From an uncultured Clostridia bacterium (GTDB lineage: Bacteria; Bacillota; Clostridia; Oscillospirales; Acutalibacteraceae), in contig CALWMQ010000140.1 in assembly GCA_944382025.1 (NCBI GenBank), positions 1 to 11,299 on the forward strand: a DNA stretch of 11,299 nucleotides. Direction: 5' to 3'. Shown one piece after another: positions 1 through 6,066 of the stretch; within the stretch, counting starts at the first letter, position 1, and each line of letters opens with the position of its first letter. The notes beneath the pieces were generated by a model. The model had not been told where the DNA came from, searched no databases, and saw nothing but the letters and a program-made list of their open reading frames with translations. The translations under genes and the position numbers were made by a program.

Positions 1-112
1 GGAAACCAATACCATTGGTTCCAAGTCACAGGATGTGGAGTTAGCCAAGGTTGTAGTGGATATGAAGGCGGAAATTGAAAAAATCCGTGAACAGATCCAG
101 AATATCGAGTAG
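1..112 (+). CDS. yicC: YicC/YloC family endoribonuclease, C-terminal end (partial)
   Basis: Only the last 36 residues are present, read in the frame that begins at base 2 and ends with TAG at 110-112; the start lies upstream of the window. The tail contains NTIGSKSQDVELAKVVVDMK followed by an EIEKIREQIQNIE helix, which is the highly conserved C-terminus of the YicC/YloC family (the NTIGSKS motif and the terminal charged amphipathic helix are its hallmarks). Members are about 290 residues, form oligomers and have been described as endoribonucleases acting on RNA in the cytoplasm. The position immediately before remA and gmk is the usual one in Firmicutes (yloC-remA-gmk), which supports the call. 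Nothing can be said of the catalytic part because it is not in the window. Confidence 0.9.
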   Translation, partial: ETNTIGSKSQDVELAKVVVDMKAEIEKIREQIQNIE

Positions 113-162
113 GACACCCAACTTTTCGTAACATCAGCTGTTTTGCCGGATTGGCCGCTGGA

Positions 163-175
163 GCCCCTCAGGGGC
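163..175 (+). other. Small GC-rich hairpin in the yicC-remA gap
   Basis: The 100-base gap 113-212 contains a 5-bp GC stem, GCCCC (163-167) and GGGGC (171-175), with a 3-base TCA loop. A competing longer-range pairing of TTGGCC (151-156) with GGCCGG (173-178), using two wobble pairs, is also possible. No run of T follows, so it does not look like an intrinsic terminator. It may be an RNA processing or stabilising structure, or chance. I see no convincing promoter in the gap. Confidence 0.3.
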
Positions 176-212
176 CGGTTGCCGTTCCGCTTGAGCAAGG
201 GAGGATATAACG

Positions 213-485
213 ATGAAACTGATCAATATCGGTTTCGGCAACATGGTTTCTGCCAATCGGCTGGTGGCCATCGTCAGTCCGGAATCAGCCCCAATCAAAC
301 GAATTATTCAGGATGCCAAAGACCGGGGGACCCTCATCGACGCTACCTATGGCCGCCGTACCCGGGCGGTTCTGGTAACCGACAGCGATCATGTAATCCT
401 ATCGGCAGTTCAGCCGGAAACCGTAGCGAATCGGCTGAACGACCGGGATGATGAAGACGATGAGGAGATGGATGAGGATGAATAA
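213..485 (+). CDS. remA: RemA family DNA-binding regulator (DUF370)
   Basis: This 90-residue protein is a full-length RemA/DUF370 member (B. subtilis RemA is about 87 residues). The N-terminus MKLINIGFGNMVSANRLVAI, the central SPESAPIKRIIQDAK and the GTLIDATYGRRTRAVLVTDS segment are the conserved core. In B. subtilis RemA is a DNA-binding activator of biofilm matrix and osmoprotection genes; it forms ring-like oligomers that bind DNA, with conserved arginines implicated. Whether it controls a matrix here is unknown, since the family is also conserved in non-matrix Clostridia. The start at 213 is supported by AGGGAGG at 198-204 with 8-base spacing. The last 15 residues (NDRDDEDDEEMDEDE) form a strongly acidic tail beyond the core, and its codons also contain the gmk ribosome binding site. 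It overlaps gmk by 8 bases. Confidence 0.93.
   Translation: MKLINIGFGNMVSANRLVAIVSPESAPIKRIIQDAKDRGTLIDATYGRRTRAVLVTDSDHVILSAVQPETVANRLNDRDDEDDEEMDEDE
462..467 (+). promoter_or_regulatory. Ribosome binding site of gmk inside the remA tail
   Basis: GAGGAG at 462-467 lies 10 bases before ATG 478 and 4 bases before ATG 472. Five in-frame ATGs (448, 451, 460, 472, 478) occur in this purine-rich stretch; 448 to 460 lie upstream of or within the site and would add a basic leader (MMKTMRRWMR) not typical of Gmk. I therefore prefer 478, with 472 as the alternative. Confidence 0.6.
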
Positions 486-1113
486 GCCGGCCAAACCGGC
501 CTCGGGTATGCTGATTGTCCTGTCCGGCCCTTCCGGATCCGGGAAAGGGACGATTATCAAGAGTTTGCTGGCCCAGCGGAAGGACACGGTACTGTCCATT
601 TCGGTGACTACCCGTCAGCCCCGTCCTGGTGAAGAAGACGGTATCCATTATTTCTTCCGTACCCGGGAGGAATTTGAGGATATGATTGCGGAAAACTCCC
701 TGCTGGAATATGCCGAATACAACGGTAATTATTACGGGACGCCTGAAGACTCTATCAAGAAATGGCTTCAGGAGGGAAAAAATGTCCTCCTGGAGATCGA
801 GGTACAGGGGGCGGAGCAGGTGATGAATCACCGGTCCGACTTGGTATCTATTTTTATCACGATTCCCTCGATGGCAGAGCTGGAACGCCGTCTGAGAGAC
901 CGGGGAACCGAAACCGAGGATAAAATCCAGGGTCGGATGCAAGTGGCCAAACGGGAATTGACCCGGGCCTTCCGGTACGACTATGTGGTGCTCAACGACC
1001 AGGTAGAACTGGCGGTCCAGCGGATCAACACGATTATCGATGCTGAAAAGATGCGGTATACCCGCATGGAAAATACAGTTTTGGAGGTATTGCAAGATGC
1101 TCAGTCCGAATGA
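478..1113 (+). CDS. gmk: Guanylate kinase
   Basis: Gmk phosphorylates GMP or dGMP to GDP or dGDP with ATP in the cytoplasm, feeding GTP synthesis. With the start at 478 the protein is 211 residues, close to the usual 200-210. The P-loop GPSGSGKGT is at residues 17-25, the GMP-binding segment SVTTRQPRPGEEDG at 42-55, and the EYAEYNGNYYGTP motif follows. IEVQGAEQV matches the conserved IDVQGA element. It begins within the end of remA and its stop overlaps rpoZ by 17 bases, so the three are probably translationally coupled. In Firmicutes Gmk is a known direct target of (p)ppGpp inhibition, which lowers GTP during starvation; I infer the same here but cannot see it in sequence. An upstream start at 448 would give 221 residues with an unusual basic N-terminus, which I consider unlikely. 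Confidence 0.96.
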   Translation: MNKPAKPASGMLIVLSGPSGSGKGTIIKSLLAQRKDTVLSISVTTRQPRPGEEDGIHYFFRTREEFEDMIAENSLLEYAEYNGNYYGTPEDSIKKWLQEGKNVLLEIEVQGAEQVMNHRSDLVSIFITIPSMAELERRLRDRGTETEDKIQGRMQVAKRELTRAFRYDYVVLNDQVELAVQRINTIIDAEKMRYTRMENTVLEVLQDAQSE

Positions 1114-1306
1114 TATTGAAAACCTGAAGGGAAAAGATAGCCGTTATGCCGTGGTGGTAGGTATCGCCAAACGGGCCCGGGATATTGCTTCCGACGCGGA
1201 GCTTAACGGGACCATTCTGATTGAAAAACCGGTGAGTATGGCCATTAACGATTTTGAAAGCGGCGATTACAAGCTGATCGTCCCGCAGGTCCAAAACGAG
1301 GAATAA
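1097..1306 (+). CDS. rpoZ: RNA polymerase omega subunit
   Basis: This 69-residue protein matches omega: an N-terminal MLSPNDIENL, the conserved KDSRYAVVVGIAKRARDI helix and the EKPVSMAINDFESGDYKL segment, equivalent to the usual 'RPV..A..EI..GK' region. Omega binds the beta-prime subunit and helps assemble and stabilise RNA polymerase. The start at 1097 is supported by GGAGG at 1083-1087 with 9-base spacing, and the result fits the 65-70 residue size common in Firmicutes. An in-frame upstream ATG at 1040 would add 19 residues encoded within gmk and lacks family similarity. The start lies 17 bases inside gmk, in the classic gmk-rpoZ order. In B. subtilis coaBC follows, but here priA starts 29 bases after the rpoZ stop. 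Confidence 0.94.
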   Translation: MLSPNDIENLKGKDSRYAVVVGIAKRARDIASDAELNGTILIEKPVSMAINDFESGDYKLIVPQVQNEE

Positions 1307-1321
1307 ACGGGTACATGACAC

Positions 1322-1330
1322 AAAAGGAGG
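1322..1330 (+). promoter_or_regulatory. Strong ribosome binding site that fixes the priA start
   Basis: AAAAGGAGG lies 5 bases before ATG 1336. The earlier in-frame ATG at 1315 precedes this site and has no ribosome binding site of its own, so 1336 is the start. Confidence 0.8.
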
Positions 1331-1335
1331 CTGCC

Positions 1336-3807
1336 ATGCCGGCTCCAATTGCTTTGGTCGCCGTGGATCAGGCGGCCTTTCATTTCGATAAACTGTACAG
1401 CTACCTGTTACCGGAAAAATTGGGCCCTGTATCCCGCGGCAGCCGGGTAATGGTTCCTTTCGGCGGCGGAAACCGGTGCCGGCAGGGAATTGTGATGGCT
1501 GTTGAGGAATCCGGCTCACCGGAAAAACTCAAGCCGGTATTGGCGGTGCTGGATCAGGAGCCGCTTCTTTCGGAGGAACTGCTGGATCTGGCTGTATTCA
1601 TGAAAGAACGCACTTTCTGTACCCTGTTTGATGCAGTCAGGGCTATGCTTCCTACCGGCCTGTATATTAAAATCCGACCTACTTATCGTCCGCCTGCCCG
1701 CACCTCCCAAGAAATATTGGATGCGCTGGACGAGGAGGAAAGGCGGTTCTACAGGCAGGTGTGTGCTTTATCGGAAAAGTCTGAAAACGGTGCTGATCGG
1801 GAAAAGTTGCTGGCATCTTTGGGGTTGTCGGCGGACAGCCAGTTACCGGAACGGTTGATCCGAAAAAACGTGCTGGTGCGGGCGGATGAGGCTTTCCGGC
1901 TGATGGGAGACGCTACCGTCCGTATGGTGCGTCTGGCGGTGGTTCCGGAGGAACTGCCTGAGATTACGAAACTTCAAAAATGCACCGATAAGCAAAAGAA
2001 GGTTCTCCAGCTGTTAGCTGACGTGGGAACCGCGTCGGTGAAAGAGGTTGGATACTCTACTGGTACGACTATCGCTGTGCTGAATACCCTGGAGAAAAAA
2101 CGCCTGGTAGAATATGTGGAACGGGAGGTGCTACGTACCCCATATGAAAAACAGGAATTAACCCCGGTCGTATCCACCTGCCTCAACCCGGAACAGCAGA
2201 CGGCTTATGATGGTTTGGTACGCCAGTATGAGAGCGGACAGGCGGCCTGCGCCCTGTTGTTTGGCGTCACCGGCAGCGGCAAGACGCAGGTATACATGAA
2301 CCTGATTGACAGGGTGATTGGCGATGGCCGCCAAGCAGTGGTTTTGGTGCCGGAAATCTCTCTGACCCCACAGACTATGCAGCTGTTCCTCAACCGTTAT
2401 GGAAAACGGGTGGCGGTACTCCATAGCGGACTGTCTATGGGGGAGCGGATGGACGAATGGAAACGGGTAAAAAGAGGCGAAGCCCCTATTGTGGTGGGAA
2501 CCCGGTCGGCCGTATTTGCCCCCTGCGATAATCTGGGGCTGATCGTGATGGATGAGGAGCAGGAACACACCTATAAGTCGGAATCTTCTCCACGGTACCA
2601 TGCCCGGGATATTGCTAAATTCCGCTGCGCCCATCATAAGGCGTTGCTCCTTTTGGCTTCCGCAACCCCATCCGTGGAAAGCTTTTATGCCGCTCAGGCA
2701 GGCCGGTATTCCCTGTATACCATGACCTCTCGGTATGGAGACGCCCAGCTTCCCCAAGTAGAGGTGGTGGATATGCGTAGGGAAGCCGATGAACGGGAGA
2801 TCTTCAGCGGCCGTCTCAAGCAGGAGCTGTCCCAATGCCTGGAGGAAGGGCATCAGGCGATTTTACTACTGAACCGCCGGGGATACAACACCTTTATATC
2901 CTGCCGTGGCTGCGGTCATGTCCTGACCTGCCCTTCCTGCAGCATTTCCATGACCTATCACCGGGCTAACGGACGTCTGATGTGCCATTATTGCGGCCAT
3001 ATACAGGATCTTCCGGAAAAATGTCCGGAATGCGGATCGGACAAGCTTCGTTACAGCGGGTTGGGCACACAGCGGATAGAGTTGGAACTGGCGGGATTGT
3101 TTCCTGAGGCGCAGAAACTGCGGATGGATGCGGATACAACCATGTCCCGCTACGCCTACGAGCGTAAATTCCAGGAATTTGCCCAGGGTAAGTTTCAAAT
3201 TATGGTGGGCACCCAGATGGTAGCCAAAGGGCTGGATTTCCCCAACGTGAGCCTGGTTGGGGTGCTGTCCGCGGATATGTCGCTGTATGGGGATGATTTC
3301 CGCAGCTTTGAATCCACCTTCGCTCTGCTTACGCAAGTGGTGGGGCGGGCCGGCCGGCGGGGCCATACCGGCAAAGCGGTGATTCAAACGTATACCCCGG
3401 AAAATTACGTGATCCATTTGGCGGGAAAACAGGATTATACAGGTTTCTATGACCTGGAGATCGCCGCCCGGAAAATGATGAAATACCCGCCATTCTCGGA
3501 TTTGTGCCTGTTTGGGTTTGTGGGGACACAAGAAGCAGTGGTTCGAGGGACAGCGTACCGTTTTCTCGGTCTCCTCCGAGAAAAAGTCAGTGGGGAATAT
3601 GGTCGGCTTCCGGTGGTGGCTCTCGATCCCAGTCCCGCGGGGGTTCCCAAAGTAGCGGGAAAATACCGCTATAAGCTGCTGATCAAGTCGGTAAACTGCG
3701 CATTGCTTCGGAAAATGGTTGCTGAACTTCTGGAGCAGTTCAGCCGTTTGCCGGAAAACAGGCAAGTGACGGTTTTCGCGGATATCAATCCCGCCAATGT
3801 GTTATAA
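1336..3807 (+). CDS. priA: Primosomal protein N' (replication restart helicase PriA)
   Basis: PriA recognises stalled or collapsed replication forks, unwinds them 3' to 5' with ATP, and reloads the replicative helicase. The 823-residue product is a normal length for Firmicutes. The N-terminal fork-binding domain opens with IALVAVDQAAFHFDKLYSY. Walker A GVTGSGKT is at residues 310-317, motif II DEEQ at 406-409, motif III SATP at 442-445, and QVVGRAGRRG (motif VI) at 667-676. Eight cysteines bind two zinc ions: C523, C526, C532, C535, C550, C553, C563 and C566, all present. GTQMVAKGLDFP and SLYGDDFRSFE are also PriA signatures. Motif II has Gln where the textbook E. coli and B. subtilis proteins have His (DEEH); this looks like a lineage variant, not inactivation. 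The gene ends at TAA 3805-3807, which lies inside a probable -10 element for the downstream genes. Confidence 0.97.
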   Translation: MPAPIALVAVDQAAFHFDKLYSYLLPEKLGPVSRGSRVMVPFGGGNRCRQGIVMAVEESGSPEKLKPVLAVLDQEPLLSEELLDLAVFMKERTFCTLFDAVRAMLPTGLYIKIRPTYRPPARTSQEILDALDEEERRFYRQVCALSEKSENGADREKLLASLGLSADSQLPERLIRKNVLVRADEAFRLMGDATVRMVRLAVVPEELPEITKLQKCTDKQKKVLQLLADVGTASVKEVGYSTGTTIAVLNTLEKKRLVEYVEREVLRTPYEKQELTPVVSTCLNPEQQTAYDGLVRQYESGQAACALLFGVTGSGKTQVYMNLIDRVIGDGRQAVVLVPEISLTPQTMQLFLNRYGKRVAVLHSGLSMGERMDEWKRVKRGEAPIVVGTRSAVFAPCDNLGLIVMDEEQEHTYKSESSPRYHARDIAKFRCAHHKALLLLASATPSVESFYAAQAGRYSLYTMTSRYGDAQLPQVEVVDMRREADEREIFSGRLKQELSQCLEEGHQAILLLNRRGYNTFISCRGCGHVLTCPSCSISMTYHRANGRLMCHYCGHIQDLPEKCPECGSDKLRYSGLGTQRIELELAGLFPEAQKLRMDADTTMSRYAYERKFQEFAQGKFQIMVGTQMVAKGLDFPNVSLVGVLSADMSLYGDDFRSFESTFALLTQVVGRAGRRGHTGKAVIQTYTPENYVIHLAGKQDYTGFYDLEIAARKMMKYPPFSDLCLFGFVGTQEAVVRGTAYRFLGLLREKVSGEYGRLPVVALDPSPAGVPKVAGKYRYKLLIKSVNCALLRKMVAELLEQFSRLPENRQVTVFADINPANVL

Positions 3808-3808
3808 T
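3800..3808 (+). promoter_or_regulatory. Predicted extended -10 promoter spanning the priA stop
   Basis: TGTTATAAT at 3800-3808 is a perfect TGnTATAAT extended -10 element for the housekeeping sigma factor (sigma-A in Firmicutes), and the priA stop TAA is embedded in it. No good -35 hexamer is visible at 16-18 bases upstream, which is tolerated by extended -10 promoters. Transcription would begin near 3815, giving an approximately 120-base leader before def. A weaker -10-like TATTAT lies at 3910-3915 without a matching -35. This is a prediction from sequence only. Confidence 0.5.
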
Positions 3809-3842
3809 GAGGATAGGCAGAAAATTCCTCACAGCTGTCCTC
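3808..3842 (+). other. Alternative stem-loops at the start of the def leader
   Basis: Two mutually exclusive pairings share the same 5' arm. TGAGGA (3808-3813) can pair perfectly with TCCTCA (3826-3831). GAGGATAG (3809-3816) can pair with CTGTCCTC (3835-3842), 8 bp with one G-T pair. No T-run follows either, and no T-box or named riboswitch motif is recognisable in 3808-3935. The 5' arm overlaps the predicted transcription start, so part of it might be absent from the transcript made from the local promoter. Confidence 0.35.
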
Positions 3843-3935
3843 CAATATGGCTTGGGCGGCGTCGGTTAACAGGAATAACAGCTTCTCTGTAAGTAGTCAG
3901 GGAAGATCTTATTATGCGATAAAGGAGGATGCTAT

Positions 3936-4403
3936 ATGGCACTGCGTAATATTTTGAAGGATTCGGATCCTGTCCTGCACAAGAAATGCAGGGCGGTCAC
4001 TGATTTTGATGACCGTCTCTGGCAGCTGCTGGACGACATGGCGGATACCCTGCACCACTCTGAGGGGGTTGGATTGGCCGCACCGCAGGTAGGCGTGCTA
4101 CGCCGGGTATTCATTATGGATATGGGGGATGGAAAAGGGGTCATTGAGGCCATTAACCCGGAGATTGTAGAAACCTGGGGGACTCAGGAAGGCGCTGAGG
4201 GATGCCTGTCATTTCCCGGGGAATACGCTATTGTAAAGCGTCCTAAGAAAGCCCGTATGAAGGCACAGGACAGAAATGGTAAGTGGTTTTACTTTACGGG
4301 AGACGATTTGACTGCCCGCTGCATATGCCATGAGTCTGATCATTTGGATGGCATTGTGTTTAAGGACCGTATGGAGCGGTTGCTGTCTCCAGATGAATAT
4401 TGA
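3936..4403 (+). CDS. def: Peptide deformylase
   Basis: Peptide deformylase removes the formyl group from the N-terminal methionine of nascent proteins at the ribosome exit, using a divalent metal (usually iron). The 155-residue protein has all three family motifs: GVGLAAPQ at residues 44-51, EGCLS at 89-92 region with metal-binding C90, and HESDH at 132-136, where H132 and H136 bind metal and E133 is catalytic. The length is typical of the shorter Clostridial and type 1 enzymes. The start at 3936 is preceded by AAAGGAGG at 3921-3928 with 7-base spacing. It is followed 24 bases later by fmt, its functional partner that adds the formyl group. It is the first gene after the largest intergenic gap in the window, so it may lead a sub-operon. 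Confidence 0.97.
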   Translation: MALRNILKDSDPVLHKKCRAVTDFDDRLWQLLDDMADTLHHSEGVGLAAPQVGVLRRVFIMDMGDGKGVIEAINPEIVETWGTQEGAEGCLSFPGEYAIVKRPKKARMKAQDRNGKWFYFTGDDLTARCICHESDHLDGIVFKDRMERLLSPDEY

Positions 4404-4427
4404 CAGTGCCACGGAAAGGATGGTTCT

Positions 4428-5360
4428 ATGCGCGTGGTCTTTATGGGAACGCCGGATTTCGCAGTTCCCTGCTTGAAACAGCTGCTGCAGGATGGGTATC
4501 AAGTGCCGTTGGTGGTTACCCAATCGGATAAACCTAAGGGACGCGGGCATCAGTTGGCTCCTCCCCCTGTAAAGGCGTTCGCCATAACGGAAGGGCTCGA
4601 AGTATACCAGCCTGTTTCGCTGAAAAAGGAGGAAGCGGTAACACAGATTGCCGCCGCCAAGCCGGATGTGATCGTAGTGGTAGCCTACGGCAAGATTTTG
4701 CCTCAGGCAATTCTGGATCTGCCTGCCTTCGGCTGTATTAACGTTCATGCCTCTTTACTGCCCAAATACCGTGGAGCTGCCCCCATCCAGTGGGCTGTGC
4801 TCAACGGCGAGGCGGAATCCGGGGTTACTACCATGCGGATGGATGCGGGACTGGATACAGGGGATATGCTGCTCCGCAGCAGTTGCCCCATAACGGAGGA
4901 AATGACGGCAGGAGAACTTCATGACCGGTTGTCCATGGAGGGGGCGAAACTTCTTTCCAGAACCCTGCGGGCACTGGAAGCCGGGGATTTACATCCTGTC
5001 AGGCAGAATAGCGCGGAATCCTGCTATGCGCCCATGTTGGATAAATCCCTGAGCCCGATGGATTGGACGCGTCCCGCCGGTTCTCTGCATAATCAGGTGC
5101 GGGGATTGAATCCATGGCCCTCAGCGAGCACTTCCTATGAAGGAAAGCTGCTGAAAATCCATAAGAGCCAGGTTGGGGAGACGGTCAAGGCAGAACCGGG
5201 AATCATTGTAAAGTTGGATCCTTTAACAATTGCATGCGGCGGTGGAACCTCCCTGATTCTCCTTGAAGTCCAAGGGGAGGGTACCAAACGGATGGCGGCT
5301 GCGGACTATCTGCGGGGACATCCCATGAAAAGAGGGGATCGTTTAGGGGACAATCAATGA
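4428..5360 (+). CDS. fmt: Methionyl-tRNA formyltransferase
   Basis: Fmt transfers a formyl group from 10-formyltetrahydrofolate to methionyl initiator tRNA, preparing it for translation initiation. The 310-residue protein is the usual length. The N-terminal catalytic domain shows VVFMGTPDFAVPCL, the N105-V-H107 pair, the tight SLLPKYRGAAPIQWAVLNGE signature from residue 109, and AGLDTGD at 140-146, in which D143 completes the N-H-D catalytic set (N106, H108, D144 in E. coli). The C-terminal tRNA-binding domain includes HNQVRGLNPWPSAST. AAAGGA at 4415-4420 lies 7 bases before the start. The stop overlaps by one base the ribosome binding site of the next gene, pointing to co-translation. Confidence 0.97.
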   Translation: MRVVFMGTPDFAVPCLKQLLQDGYQVPLVVTQSDKPKGRGHQLAPPPVKAFAITEGLEVYQPVSLKKEEAVTQIAAAKPDVIVVVAYGKILPQAILDLPAFGCINVHASLLPKYRGAAPIQWAVLNGEAESGVTTMRMDAGLDTGDMLLRSSCPITEEMTAGELHDRLSMEGAKLLSRTLRALEAGDLHPVRQNSAESCYAPMLDKSLSPMDWTRPAGSLHNQVRGLNPWPSASTSYEGKLLKIHKSQVGETVKAEPGIIVKLDPLTIACGGGTSLILLEVQGEGTKRMAAADYLRGHPMKRGDRLGDNQ

Positions 5361-5373
5361 AGGAGGATATTTC

Positions 5374-6066
5374 ATGTTCTGGATTGATTATTGGTATGTG
5401 ATTCTGGTCGTCCCGGCACTGCTGGTGGCGACATATGCTCAGGTAAAGGTTCAGTCCGCTTTCAAAAAATACAGCCAGGTAGGTACAAGGTCAGGCCTGT
5501 CCGGAGCGGAAGCATCCTCCTTGATCCAGCGTCAGAACGGCATTCAGATCCCCATTGAACAGGTTCGTGGATCTATGACGGACCACTTTGATCCCCGTAC
5601 AAATGTGATCCGGCTGTCGGAAACGGTTTGTAATGTCCGGTCAGTAGCCGCTATTGGCGTAGCGGCACATGAGACAGGCCATGCCCTGCAATATGAAGAG
5701 GGTTACGGCCCGATTAAGCTGCGGGCGGCCATAGTGCCCGTTACCAATTTCGCAACTTCCGTGTCACCGATCATGATTATTGTAGGATTGGTTGCTTCCT
5801 GGCAGTGGCTGGCAATGGCTGGGGTAGCGTTTTTCTCTTTATCTGTGTTATTCCAGCTGATTACTCTGCCAGTAGAATTCAATGCCAGCGCCCGGGCGCT
5901 GAAAGCGTTAAGCGCGGGCGGAGTGTTAACAGCTGAAGAATTGGATGGGGCCAAGAAGGTACTCTCCGCCGCGGCCTTAACCTATGTGGCGGCCCTTCTG
6001 GTTTCGCTGATGAATCTGCTGCGTCTGCTGCTGATCGTGGCCGGGAGAGGCCGGAGGGGCGACTGA
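5374..6066 (+). CDS. yugP: YugP-type membrane zinc metallopeptidase
   Basis: This 230-residue protein matches the Zn_peptidase_2 family (B. subtilis YugP). The catalytic motif H99-E100-TG-H103 is intact, within AAHETGHALQY, and E168 in LPVEFNASARA is the likely third zinc ligand, a layout resembling M48/HtpX peptidases. Hydrophobic segments at about residues 7-21, 129-148, 149-167 and 199-223 make it an integral membrane protein, and the N-terminus is an anchor with no cleavage site that I can see. Its substrate is unknown; roles in membrane protein quality control are inferred from HtpX only. AAGGAGG at 5360-5366, 7 bases before the start, overlaps the fmt stop, and the TGA stop overlaps the rsmB ATG by one base, so it is firmly embedded in the operon. 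In B. subtilis yugP lies elsewhere. Confidence 0.9.
   Translation: MFWIDYWYVILVVPALLVATYAQVKVQSAFKKYSQVGTRSGLSGAEASSLIQRQNGIQIPIEQVRGSMTDHFDPRTNVIRLSETVCNVRSVAAIGVAAHETGHALQYEEGYGPIKLRAAIVPVTNFATSVSPIMIIVGLVASWQWLAMAGVAFFSLSVLFQLITLPVEFNASARALKALSAGGVLTAEELDGAKKVLSAAALTYVAALLVSLMNLLRLLLIVAGRGRRGD

Noticed and set aside
206..211. TATAAC as a -10 element before remA
   Set aside because: It lies directly before the start codon and after the ribosome binding site, and the TTGAGC at 191-196 is far too close to serve as -35.
343..1095. Minus-strand open frame of 250 codons opposite remA and gmk
   Set aside because: Shadow of two conserved genes; no family similarity in the translation.
2866..3765. 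Minus-strand open frame of 299 codons opposite priA
   Set aside because: Covers the zinc-binding and motif VI region of PriA in reverse; the translation shows no domain.
3866..3895. TTAACA as a -35 element inside the def leader
   Set aside because: The hexamer is close to consensus, but at 16-18 bases spacing there is no acceptable -10 sequence.
3847..3957. Small plus-strand frame (36 codons, MAWAASVNRNN...) in the priA-def gap
   Set aside because: No ribosome binding site before its ATG, and it runs out of frame into def; not credible as a leader peptide without further evidence.
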